Notes: generated by a model from the sequence alone, not told the origin. Numbered from the stretch's first letter, positions 25,851-35,881 are shown. The stretch: 45,513 nucleotides of DNA from Phoronis ovalis (GCA_028565635.1 JAOXYB010044725.1:1-45513); one strand, 5' to 3'. Numbers and translations are program-made.

Positions 25851-26414
25851 TTTAAGCTGACCAGAAATGAACTGTTTTCACATTGTTACAATTACATGCT
25901 TTGTTACTATCGAGTGGCATAATATACTCACATTTTCAACAGACTTTATTTTATTATAATATTAAGTAAATGTAACAAAGATAGCAATGTCAGATATTTC
26001 TTAATATGATATTTTGTAAGATATAAGACTGAATCATTTAAATTAGGAGTAAAAGTCCATCCTCCGGTAATGCCACACCAAAAATGGAAGTTGTTTAATG
26101 GGCAAAAGCCCTCAAAAACTGAGTCGATGTGGCGGGGTTTATTTTAAAAAAACCGAGTCAGTCAGGCTTTTTAAATTTTTTTTTAGTGTTAAAAGAGAAA
26201 AAATATATTGAATCAGATAACACCGCGAGAATTTGTGCGAATTTGGTTGTCTTCTGATTTTTTTTCAATAAAATAAATTTTAAAAAATATTAAAACACCA
26301 AAATTTGAAATAGTCTGGGTCAGTTAGATAAGTTTAAAAAAATAAAAGTGAAAACGCCAGAATTTGTCGCATCCGTTGAACAAGGTTTGTCTCGCCTAAA
26401 GATAGTAATTGTCA
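25851..26414. other. Intergenic spacer, no gene seen
   Basis: AT-rich sequence downstream of CFAP44. A short stretch near 26290 (CACCAAAATTTGAAATAGTC) resembles one in intron 14 near 9364 (CGCCAAAATTTGAAACAGTC), suggesting remnants of a shared dispersed repeat. No open frame or RNA gene was recognised. Confidence 0.5.
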
Positions 26415-26712
26415 GGCCTACCTAACCAGCGTAGACTTGAACCGTCAATCCGCATTTGCGGACCTGTTTCCTACCATTCGAACCCATTTTCCGGGTTTCG
26501 CACCAAAATTCCTGCTACTAGAACCGTCATTTCCGTAGACTCGCGTAAGTTGCCGGGAATTCGCACAGATTCCGTAGACGACAATTTCCTACGATTTAGA
26601 AATAATACATACGAGTTTTCTCTGTTACGGAAACTGCAGGTGACTCTGAATGGTAGGAAACAGGCCCGCGAATGCGGATTGACGGTTCGAGTCTACGCTG
26701 GTTAGGTAGGCC
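26415..26712. mobile_element. Hairpin MITE with 65-bp near-perfect terminal inverted repeats
   Basis: The arms 26415-26479 and 26648-26712 match at 62 of 65 positions when one is reverse-complemented; both outer ends read GGCCTACCTAACC. The 168-bp interior has internal echoes such as TTCCGTAGAC twice. The element is much richer in GC and CpG than the flanking DNA, which points to recent insertion. It encodes no transposase, so it is non-autonomous. No target-site duplication could be assigned, because its right end abuts another repeat directly. Confidence 0.8.
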
Positions 26713-27713
26713 GTTGGCTATGTAATGCCCGAAATTTGGTCTGCACAGAGGCAAAGGCATAAACTGCGTACTTATATTTCTTCTTAAATTACTTAGGTAA
26801 AATAAATAATTATATTTTGTTAAAGTAATCTAATTTAATTGTTGACTAATCTACTTTTCAAGATTATTATAATATTTTTAAATAACTTTCATTCTACGAT
26901 TTAAAACGAATCATTTAGCACTGATAAACAAAAATGAAAGGTTGTCAATTAGGGATATTATAATTAGATGTACAATAAATGAATGCTTGGTTTTATGATT
27001 TAAAAAAATCGTTGGTCAGTTCGTGTCTGCTTCATGTCAAGCAGCGAATGTATGACATCATTGCAAATGAAATAATTTAGTAAAGCCGGACTTGTTGATG
27101 AAAGTTATAAGTTTTAGCGGAACCCATCTTAATTACTTGTTTTGTATACAGACACTTACAATGTAATCACAGTTTTCTTTTTCACATTAAACGTTACGCC
27201 GAAACATGAGAAAAGAAGGCGTTTTCTTCCCGGTTTAATCAACAAATCTTTTACTCGTTTTATGAACCCTTATTTATGACAGGGTATAGTTTTAACAGTA
27301 ACAACAAATTTCTGACAACACCCGATATGGTAGCGATGTCCATTATAATATGCTAACGGATAACGCCAATAAAAGTGATTTATTTATTAAAACTCTAACA
27401 AATGGAATCATATATGACATTATTTATTTATAATAAAACATACTTTGTACGCTTTGATTTCTATACAAGAATTATTACCCAACATTAGTCAAATATATAT
27501 ATATAAGTAAACGTTCATCAAACAGTAAACCTTTTTCCGAACTTTCCTATCCCGTTTTGAAGAAGCAACAAAACGAACAATGTGTAAACTTTATAAAAGC
27601 GTGTACATGTATACCTAAGTAATTTAAGAAGAAATATAAGTGTATAGTTACGCAGTTTATGCCTTTGCTTCTGTGCAGACCAAACTTCGGGCATTATACA
27701 TATAGCCAACGGC
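26711..27713. mobile_element. About 1-kb inverted-repeat element abutting the hairpin MITE
   Basis: The segment 26711-26799 (beginning GCCGTTGGC or overlapping the GGCC of the MITE) is the near reverse complement of 27612-27713 (ending GCCAACGGC). The right copy has about 10 extra bases near 27641-27650. The 810-bp interior is AT-rich without a recognisable frame, so this looks like a non-autonomous DNA transposon or a foldback. Its left end coincides with the right end of the MITE, suggesting nested or composite insertion. Confidence 0.65.
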
Positions 27714-28332
27714 TAACGACAAGGTAAACAAAACCGTTAAAACTAAAAGTATATTATTTTGTTATTTGTATAAAAGCAAGGATGTATTGTACTACGTGAT
27801 GATATTTGCCTTTCTTGACGTATGACATTTTAAAATAGGTTACGTGTGACGTTACGTAGAAAAAAAATTGAAATAAGTCATTGTAAAATCATATTAACCA
27901 ATTATTATAATAAATAAATGCAAGAATCGATTATTTTTAACAAGTTTTTCCTTGATACAAGGTACTTATTCTTATTAAGTATAAGTTACACTTAAATATC
28001 TCAGTCAGTAACACTGACTTGTCCTTAAATTAAAAATTGTCATTAAGACATTTAAATAAAATGATGATAAATTAAATTAAAAAACAACCATCTAGCAATG
28101 ACACAAAAATGTTCAGCTATAGATTTACTAGGTTACATGATAAAATAAATAAATAAACATCATATGTGCATTATAAATACTATGAAATGTTTTACAGCAA
28201 ATATACTGTACAGGACAATACTGTTTCCAACTCATAACATAATACAGGTTTTAAACTCGTAATATCGAAAAAAATATTTTAAGTACATATCACAGGTATT
28301 CAAAAATGTCAAAAACCATTTATATCTGGGAA

Positions 28333-28397
28333 AAATATCAATATCACATTTATAGTACAATTAAATATCAATATCACATTTGTAGTATAATTAAATA
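28333..28397. repeat. Two-copy tandem duplication
   Basis: A unit containing ATATCAATATCACATTT followed by RTAGTAYAATTAA is present twice head to tail with a few mismatches. It lies downstream of the peptide-precursor gene. No function is evident. Confidence 0.6.
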
Positions 28398-28553
28398 ATA
28401 AATGCACAGTCGTCCGACATTCCTAAAAGTGTAATGACAATCCGACTTACAGCATGACCTATACTGTTCTAATATCTCTCTTTCCTAATCATGATAAAGT
28501 TTCCTAAAGCATGATAGTTTGAGCTTGTTTTAGCACATTTTGTAATTTATACT

Positions 28554-28559
28554 TTTAAT
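28554..28559 (-). terminator. Possible polyadenylation signal of the peptide-precursor gene
   Basis: ATTAAA on the - strand, about 135 nt beyond the distal stop codon at 28693-28695. It is the nearest plausible hexamer I found, and a single variant hexamer in AT-rich DNA is weak evidence. Confidence 0.3.
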
Positions 28560-28692
28560 TGACCCATAGCGTCTGCTTCAAAAATTTGTAAGCCACACCA
28601 ATATTTTACATTTAGTAGCACTTAATACCTTGAATAATGTTTTCATGTGCGTGTCATGTTGGTTCTAAACCCTGAGTTGAGTCCAGTCCACA

Positions 28693-29247
28693 TTACATTT
28701 GAACGGCTGTACTACGTTTCTGTACGGAGTCCCAGTCCGCATTTCGTTTCTGTACGGAATCCCAACCTGCGTTACGTTTCTGTACGGAATCCCAACCTGC
28801 ATTACGTTTCTGTACGGAATCCCAACCTGCATTACGTTTTTGTATGGAATCCCAACCTGCGTTACGTTTTTGTACGGAATCCCAGCCTGCACTACGTTTT
28901 TGTATGGAATCCCAACCTGCGTTACGTTTCTGTACGGAATCCCAGCCTGCACTACGTTTTTGTACGGAATCCCAACCTGCATTACGTTTTTGTACGGAAT
29001 CCCAGCCTGCATTACGTTTTTGTACGGAATCCCAGCCTGCACTACGTTTTTGTATGGAATCCGAACCTGCATTACGTTTTTGTACGGAATCCGAACCTGC
29101 ATTACGTTTTTGTACGGAATCCCAACCTGCATTACGTTTTTGTACGGAGTCCCAACCTGCATTACGTTTTTGTACGGAATCCCAACCTGCATTACGTTTT
29201 TGTACGGAATCCCAACCTGCGTTACGTTTTTGTACGGAGTTCCAACC
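28693..29247 (-). pseudogene. Distal half of the peptide precursor, open in the shifted frame
   Basis: Beyond the duplicated TGCA, the frame displaced by 4 nt carries 18 further units of [S/N]AGWDS[V/I]QKR. It ends cleanly in STAVQM and TAA at 28693-28695, with no other interruption. Two units have Ser in place of Trp, one has Asp in place of Gly, and the first reads GWNS. The intact frame and proper ending imply that this part was translated with the proximal half until very recently, or still is in other alleles. In the sequence as given it is out of frame with the start codon, so it is marked as broken. It could equally reflect an assembly error in a repeat array. Confidence 0.7.
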
Positions 29248-29710
29248 TGCATGCACTACGTTTTTGTTTTGAGTCCCAGCCTGCACTACGTTTCTGTACG
29301 GAGTCCCAGCCTGCACTACGTTTCTGTACCGAATCCCAACCTGCGTTACGTTTCTGTACGGAATCCCAGCCTGCACTACGTTTTTGTTTTGAATCCCAAT
29401 CTGCATTACGTTTTTGTACGGAATCCCAGCCTGCATTACGCTTTTGTTTAGCGTCCCAGTCTAATGGACTACGTTTCTGTACGGAGTCCCAGCCTGCACT
29501 ACGTTTCTGTACAGAATCCCAACCTGCACTACGTTTCTGTGCGGAGTCCCAGCCTGCACTACGCTTCTGCACCGAATCCCAACCTGCGCCACGTTTCTGT
29601 ACAGAATCCCAGCCTGCACTACGTTTTTGTTTTGAGTCCCAGCCTGCATTACGTTTTTGTTTTGAATCCCAGCCTGCATTACTTTTTTCTTCAATATATG
29701 TCGAATCCCA
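28700..29710. repeat. 30-bp tandem repeat array inside the peptide gene
   Basis: About 34 head-to-tail copies of a 30-bp unit (on the + strand, CGTTTYTGTACGGAATCCCA followed by RCCTGCRYTA). Left-hand copies (28740-29240) are nearly identical and right-hand copies near the signal peptide are more diverged. The unit length is divisible by three and contains no stop in most frames, so several long spurious frames exist on both strands. Confidence 0.95.
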
Positions 29711-29971
29711 ACCAGCGCTGCGTTTTTGTACTGAGTTCAAGTAGTCCGTTTTGGGCTTTTCTTCAAAGTGCCAACCAGCAGCATTGCGTTTCTGCATTGA
29801 ATCCCAACCATATTTCTGCTTCGAATCCGATGTCTCACTGCGTTTCTGCAAACTCCTTTGAATCAGTTGTTCCAATTTTGTAGAACCCTCTACCGCCGTT
29901 TTCTTTACAGGCATTGATAAAACATTACCAATGAAGATAAATAACAGGACAGGTACAACTTTCGCGAACAT
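29222..29971 (-). CDS. Secreted repetitive peptide precursor (GWDSxQ-KR repeats), truncated by a frameshift
   Basis: The frame encodes 249 residues. Residues 1-19 (MFAKVVPVLLFIFIGNVLS) form a clear signal peptide. A short spacer with dibasic KK and KR sites follows, then about 17 units of the type [S/N]AGWDS[V/K/A]QKR. Each unit ends in KR, the standard prohormone convertase site, so the expected products are octapeptides such as SAGWDSVQ or NAGWDSVQ. There is no Gly before KR, hence no C-terminal amidation. The first units are diverged (YGWDSMQKR; NAAGWHFEEKPKTDYLNSVQ; SAGWDSTYIEEKSNAGWDSKQ). I know no named family with this repeat. A neuropeptide or secreted signalling precursor is the best inference; a repetitive secreted matrix protein is an alternative. 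The start ATG (29971) is the first in frame and follows a TATA box by about 105 nt. The gene appears intronless. The frame ends early at 29222 because of a 4-nt duplication at 29248-29255. Confidence 0.8.
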   Translation of the reverse strand: MFAKVVPVLLFIFIGNVLSMPVKKTAVEGSTKLEQLIQRSLQKRSETSDSKQKYGWDSMQKRNAAGWHFEEKPKTDYLNSVQKRSAGWDSTYIEEKSNAGWDSKQKRNAGWDSKQKRSAGWDSVQKRGAGWDSVQKRSAGWDSAQKRSAGWDSVQKRSAGWDSVQKRSPLDWDAKQKRNAGWDSVQKRNADWDSKQKRSAGWDSVQKRNAGWDSVQKRSAGWDSVQKRSAGWDSKQKRSACRLELRTKT

Positions 29972-30076
29972 CACGTCAGATAAAAATTATACAAAAAAAA
30001 AATAATTATAACATAAACAGTCAATTAAAAAAATTATCTCGTGTTGAAGTTTTGAATTTATGATTGAATGACAACT

Positions 30077-30085
30077 CTTTATATA
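30077..30085 (-). promoter_or_regulatory. TATA box of the peptide-precursor gene
   Basis: TATATAAAG on the - strand, about 106 nt upstream of the ATG at 29971. It predicts transcription starting near 30050-30055 and a 5' UTR of about 80 nt without an intron. Confidence 0.6.
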
Positions 30086-30089
30086 TGCT

Positions 30090-33000
30090 TTTCAGTGGGA
30101 TACCCGCAACTTCTAAAAATAGAATAACTGTACAATTTTAAACACAATAATCAACGGAATATCCGGTACGCTATCTAGGCCATCGTGGGCTGGTTTGCCA
30201 AACGCACCCAATTGAAAGCTCTTTCACAGAAGGAAGTAAATATAAAATTTATTTCTATTGGATGTCTAATTATCTTACTAAGATCTAAAAACGTTCTTCC
30301 TGTGGTATTTGTACTGGAAGCGAAAACACTATGTCAATAAAGGATCGGACATTCTAATTGAGAATAAATCGCATTTATGGTATACATAAAGGTAATTAAA
30401 AAGTATATTTCTTTATCGGAATTTCTTACCTAATAACACCAAAAATATAGTCCCCGGGATGGTATTTCTGATTTCTACCAGAGTTATATACAGCTACCAT
30501 TAAACTTCGTTTTAAAATATTTGTCCGGCTGTCATGAAATCTGCATGTGTCTCCTAGATTACCAGATAATTAAAAATATATCTCAAACATAAGTAGCTGT
30601 TAAAGCGCTACAACGGATTTATCTACCTAAAAATGTGTTCAAATTTTTTTGAATGAAATATGTTAAATTTTGCCATTTTATGGTTAATAAATGTTATTTA
30701 AATACATTAAAAAAAAGACACGTAATTTGGCCACGAAGCATTGACTTCAATAATTTTATACGGGGAGTGCTCCTCCCCGGGCTCAACCCAACCTTTCAAA
30801 CCCTTAACAGCTTTCGGAAATCAAATCAAAAAACACCCCTTTTCGGAAATTTTTTGGACATATGTTCTTGATTACGAACCCATTTTCAGAATATGCTGGG
30901 ATGAAAACGAAACTTCAGTGTCCGGGGGACATGGCAGAGATATTTGTTTCATTTGCATCTCCAGTTCCTTTATTAGAAATTCCATTTTTTGTAATGCAAA
31001 GTTATTTTAATTTAAAAATTAAAAGCTGATTACATTTATAACACAGTGTTATTTATTAGTAGCTACTGGTTTATTCTCAAGATTTGTCCCAAAACTGTCA
31101 AACTTGTCAAGGAAATACTTTGTTTAACTACATTAGGATATTATTACATCCTAGAGTTTACAGCATCAACTACCGGATGGGGATCCAGCCCAGAAGTGCA
31201 GAAAAAATATTAAATTTACAAGTTATTTTTAACTCAAACAAAGGATGTTGTAATAGAATACTTCTGAATTTATAACTAGTTTGCACAAGGATAAAAGTTT
31301 TACTTATTTCTGATCAGTAAAATTATGAAAAAATGTAAACTTTAATTAGGATTTTCCGGATACTAGTCAAAAGTAGTTGATGCAATCTAGCTATAAATGA
31401 ATTGTAAATAAAAAAAAAATTGTGACATTGCACATGACAACAAGCACGCGGTTTAATATATAGGCGTTATTTTTTCCCCGATCACTGTGGTAACTGCTTA
31501 TACTTTACACGTGCATACCTTTTTACGTACACGTCGACGGATCTCACGATATATCATTGATATATTGCATAGCGGCAATGATTCACCCCGGTTCATATAT
31601 ATAAACGCCCTAATGCGACTAATAGATATTAAATGTAACATATCAAACGCTTGAGTGAGGTAGGTATATTTGTGAATATACCTTTTTAGTGATTCACATT
31701 AGAGTGACGTGTTGTAGATTTTATTTACCTGCATATCCTAGGGATATCCTACAGGGAAACATTGACTGAATATTTTGAATGAAAACCACTCTACCGCAGC
31801 TGATCTAATTTTAACCGTTCTCTTGTGCGTTGCCATAATAAAAACACAATTGAATGGACGTCACTCGTTAAACACTGTAATACATAAAGATAACATTAAA
31901 ATAACATCGAGTTGTTACTGCTCTTATACTCCAGGGTTTATACTGTACTTTTAAATCTTGGAATTTAATCTTGTTTAATAATATCCATACAAAACTCAAA
32001 AAATGATAATCCATGGAAATACCATATAATGAACACAAAACTTAATTTGTTATATCCTGGGCACAAAGAATCATAAATTTTAAAGCTAAATATTTAAAAT
32101 AATTTTGTTATAATAAAAACAACAACATTTTTTTGACAGATATTTGGTAGTATATCATAATAGTTGTCTTTCGGATGCAGCTAGTTCGCAGCCCTGAAGT
32201 GCTATGCACATACCATAAACCTAAAACATGTACACGTGGCCCGTATACCGGCCGGTACATATATCGACATGCGAATTTTTATCGAATAAAACAATAATGA
32301 TGACACATAGTCTGCATTATTTATATTTACTTGTTTTTTGTTTTAGTTATTAAAATATTCTCCACTTGAAAATGAATTTCCTAACAGTTTTCATAAAAAC
32401 GCCTATTTTGTAGTTAACTAATTGGTCAAGACTGTTTAAAAATTGCATATACACCTCATTCGTGGACAAGATAGCCCTCAGAAAGCTAACCACATCCTGA
32501 GACTAATAATATATAACCGGGGACTAATATCAGGGAAATTAAGTTTTATGTTGAACATGTTTCCATTAACATACGCGACCTGGCGATATGATATCGGCTA
32601 TTATTCGAAAAGCCTATCAATCAGCTTTTATTTTATAGTATAAAATGAAAAGGTTACATAACTCCGCACTTAAAATGCCCACTCTGAAATTACAGTAATG
32701 AAACTGAGAAGGCGCACTAGAAGGCTACATATTATTAAGTAAATTAAGCGAGGCATTGCTTGTAAGATTTGAAGACCAAAGATGACTTATTTCCGATAAA
32801 AGGTGTTTTTAAACTTTATATTCCCATAGGTTAACTCAATGTGGAGCCGAGAACTATGGTGGCCCTGAGCTATTGTCGTGTTATCGACTTGTTTGCTAGT
32901 CGACAATATGACATTTCATACTAAATTGTGTTGTCAACAACACGGCATTCTATATTAAGTGTCGTGTAGTCGACTTGTTTGCACTTTTTAATCCATGACA

Positions 33001-33360
33001 GATCGTAATTTGTTATTGCTATTTTTGAGTCAAAAAATCGCGATTTTTACCATATTCGATGTTTAATATTTAAGGAAAGAGCTTTTGTTTATAGCTCCAG
33101 AACAAGGAGAATGTATATTGCTTCATCAGGTCTCCAGGGGGTGGGTTTAGTCCTGCACTATTTTACTAGAAATCACAGACGAGTCTCAAGACGACTGCAC
33201 GCCTGAGGAACACAATTAACTGGTAACGCCGCAAAATACTATCCCAAAGTACTCAATGGCAGCTATATATGCCCCATTTTTGCAAAGCGGCTACCACTTT
33301 TTGAAACAGAGAAGTGATACTTCAATTCACAACAAACACAGTATAAATATGCTTTCAATT
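30090..33360. other. Intergenic region, no gene recognised
   Basis: About 3.3 kb between the peptide gene and ferritin. I see only short frames of no recognisable family. Noteworthy bits are a near-palindrome CGGGGAGTGCTCCTCCCCG at about 30761, a perfect 12-bp palindrome TACCGGCCGGTA near 32247, and the small repeat cluster at 32875-32982. No RNA gene was identified. Confidence 0.5.
32875..32982. repeat. Direct repeat pair around a hairpin
   Basis: GTCGTG-TATCGACTTGTTTGC-like 22-mers at 32875-32896 and 32961-32982 match at 20 of 22 positions. Between them lies a perfect hairpin, GTGTTGT-CA-ACAACAC (32928-32943). It is probably a fragment of a mobile element. Confidence 0.5.
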
Positions 33361-33366
33361 AAAGCC

Positions 33367-33372
33367 TTTATT
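33367..33372 (-). terminator. Ferritin polyadenylation signal
   Basis: AATAAA on the - strand, 380 nt downstream of the ferritin stop codon. It predicts a 3' UTR of about 400 nt. Confidence 0.55.
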
Positions 33373-33750
33373 GCTATTATCTGAAATAAGCTTTACATAC
33401 TAAGGTTGCAGCAGCACATAATTAAAACACTAAGCTTAATCCTGTTTAGAAAAAGCAAGCAAAATAAATTGCAACAGATGTTAACCAATTTCCCAATATG
33501 TAACATAACATACAATCTGACAGAACCCTGTTTGAACACAACAACTCTTGTACAATAAAAAAAACCAAAATCAGAATTTACCTTGCAGAAATAAAAGTTA
33601 TAGTTGACAGATACACTAATTTAAATAAAAACTACCGGAGCTCTACATTGCAGAAGCAATCATGACCAAAATTATTAATGCGTAAAATAATCAGATGATT
33701 CTTGATTTAACAGTTTGTTCTGGAAGCTGGCACGAAATACAGCAGTACAT

Positions 33751-35725
33751 TTAAGAAGACATGGTCTCCTTGTCATACATGTATTCACCAAGGCCGGTTC
33801 CAACGCGTTTCAAGTTGGTAATATGGTCGCCCATTTCCTTGATCGCTTCCACTTGTTCAGTCAAGAAGTGCGTCTCAATCCAGTCGCAAAACTGAAAAGA
33901 AAATAGAGAGATTATTTCCAAACTTTCAGTTAAAAAATTGGAGACTAATCTCGGAAGCACAATTCTGTCCATTTGTAGTTCAGACATCTTTTTTTTGTAG
34001 TTTATTTTAGGTAATTGGTTAGATTTGTTTACATAACATCAAAACTATGCAACAGAGTTGTCATCACAACACCATCATCTGGCAGAGAAAGAAGTACACT
34101 ATCTTGCTTCTAGCATAGGTTATCACCCTTGATGAGAATGCTGTGGGGAAATAAAAATCTCCAGTTAATTTGTTTCGAATTGATAATTAACTGCATATTG
34201 GTGAAAATAAGGTTTCGATTGTAAACTGCAATACCTGTGCATCCTCATGACCTGCAGCCAGTTTGTGCATGTCAAGAAGAGACTGGTTGACATTCTTCTC
34301 CAAAGTCAAAGCAGCCTCCATGGCACTCAGAGGGGATGTCCATTCATCTCTTTCAGGTTTCTGCAAAAACGAAACAGAACAGAATTATCAACCCTGCTCA
34401 AGCAGTACATTTACATTGCGTGGAACATTTTAATGTACACATATCGTGGTCAGTTCAAGGCTAATAGCTATATCAAGGGATCAACCAAGGAGAAAGCTTG
34501 GAGACGAAATTAAGAAGCAGCAGTTAGAAAACTGGTATTATTTCTAAATCATAAGCTTGTTATGAAAATATCTTTTATTTTGTTTGTAAACCATAAATAT
34601 ATGATTACATATCACAGCAAAATTCCTCCATAAAAGCTTAATATTATTGTGAACCAAATGTTTGTAACAACTATCTTAAACACATTAAATACCTTGATAT
34701 CCTGAAGAACAATGCGACCTCCTCGCTGATTCTGGTATTTCATCATTTTCTCAGCATGGCCACGTTCCTCATCAGAGTTCTTCTTGAAGTACTCATAGAA
34801 ACCCTTAAGAGCAACATCATCTCTGTCAAAGTAGTAGGCCTGTAAAAGATAAATAAATTCAAGATTAGCGATCTTTTAAAATAAAGATGCACTTTCGACT
34901 TGTTACACGTATTAGGTACAATTAAACTTCGAAAACCTGAATTCTGGAACAAGTCCAATTTTTTTTCGACTTTGTACTTATTTGTGCAATTCATAAAATA
35001 GTGAAAAGGGCAGAGTTCAATCATCCTGTGATAAAGAGCAAACAAGAAATATCAGTAAAGTTATTGGTAATTAACTAGGGCAAATCGTCAGTTACAACTC
35101 TTTTTGATGGCGTGCTTAATTTTGATAGAAATGCTTAATGTTTTGAGGTAGTTAGGGTTAATCTGCTTGAGTATCAATATTTGCAAAGTATTAAATTATG
35201 CCAGTCATAGTCATGTGATCAGTCTGAATTAACCACGTGACCACATAAGCACCTGCTTCGCTTGCCATTTCATCACAAAGCTTTTCTAAGCGAGTTTTAT
35301 CGCTTATATAGACGGCAGTTACTGTGTACTACTCTCATCTGTTTCTATCACCACTGATACAATATATAGCACATAATATTGACAAATTACATTTGTGACG
35401 TCACAGATCCGCCTCCTGACCTGAGTACTGGATTACGTTACAAAAATGGTGATCACAAATGACAAATAAACCAATTTAACAATTATTAGCGAACATGTAA
35501 ACTTATCCAAACGTTGTAAAGTAACTTAAAATTGATCTATAATTACTATCCTACAAACTGATTATACTTTTAGTAATTATGTTTAATCTAAAATGCGATT
35601 TTAAACTATTTTTAACATACCATGGATTGGTACACATAGCTGGCGTAGAGCTCCAAGTTGATTTGCCTGTTAATGTTGGCTTCACACTCGGTATGGTAAT
35701 TCTGACGACACTGACTTGTTGCCAT
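33751..35725 (-). CDS. Ferritin, cytosolic H-type subunit, complete
   Basis: Ferritin stores iron as ferric mineral in a 24-subunit cage; H-type subunits oxidise Fe(II). Four coding exons on the - strand (35621-35725, 34693-34839, 34235-34360, 33751-33891) are all phase 0 with GT-AG junctions and give 172 residues, the usual length. Ferroxidase ligands are all present when aligned to human FTH1 with an offset of -2: E25, Y32, E59, E60, H63, E105 and Q139. The threefold-channel residues H116, D129 and E132 are also kept. Conserved blocks include [49 protein letters not shown] and [16 protein letters not shown]. There is no signal peptide, so it is cytosolic rather than one of the secreted invertebrate ferritins. 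The start is set by the context CAAAATGG. An iron-responsive element in the 5' UTR and a TATA box give translational and transcriptional control. Confidence 0.97.
35396..35403. promoter_or_regulatory. Palindromic CRE-type site in ferritin intron 1
   Basis: TGACGTCA, the perfect CREB/ATF consensus, lies within the first coding intron of ferritin. A single 8-mer match is suggestive only. Confidence 0.25.
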
Positions 35726-35796
35726 TTTGATGATTGGTTTCAATTACTGTACAACGTAGTTTACAATAAACTTGTAAGTTTAAGTTAAATGTCGAA

Positions 35797-35830
35797 TTTG
35801 TCCGTACGTTCACTGACGCAGCAACACAAA
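35797..35830 (-). promoter_or_regulatory. Iron-responsive element (IRE) in the ferritin 5' UTR
   Basis: Read on the - strand, the hexaloop CAGTGA is flanked by a 5-bp upper stem (TGCGT with ACGTA, one G-U pair). A single unpaired C sits 5 nt before the loop. A lower stem follows: TTG with CGG, then TTTGT with ACAAA around one extra G. These are the canonical IRE features: CAGUGN loop, five pairs and a bulged C. It lies about 72 nt before the ATG. IRP binding at low iron is known to block translation of ferritin mRNA. Confidence 0.9.
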
Positions 35831-35872
35831 GTACGACAATAATCAGAAATGCCGTATCAGCGCGAGTTATCG

Positions 35873-35881
35873 CCTTTTATA
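35873..35881 (-). promoter_or_regulatory. Ferritin TATA box
   Basis: TATAAAAGG on the - strand, followed by CG. It predicts a transcription start near 35850, about 125 nt upstream of the ATG and only about 20 nt before the IRE. This is the cap-proximal position needed for strong IRE repression. Confidence 0.75.

Larger units (their letters stand above)
27714..28640. other. Intergenic spacer and probable 3' flank of the peptide gene
   Basis: AT-rich sequence without an open frame I can support. It includes a two-copy tandem duplication around 28333-28397 and, for the - strand gene to the right, an ATTAAA hexamer at 28554-28559. Confidence 0.5.

Noticed and set aside
26409-26705. 98-codon frame across the hairpin element
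   Set aside because: It follows the inverted-repeat arms of the MITE. The residues mirror the palindrome and resemble no protein.
28700-29710. Array looks CRISPR-like (about 30-bp repeats)
   Set aside because: Units are directly contiguous without unique spacers and encode a peptide repeat. The DNA is animal nuclear.
28647-29744. Long + strand frame (365 codons) and other overlapping frames through the 30-bp array
   Set aside because: They are by-products of a stop-free 30-bp unit. Only the - strand frame has a signal peptide, KR sites and a TATA box.
30741-31010. 89-codon frame near a GC-rich near-palindrome, possible retroelement remnant
   Set aside because: No recognisable polymerase, integrase or other motif. 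Could be a repeat fragment, but nothing here shows it.
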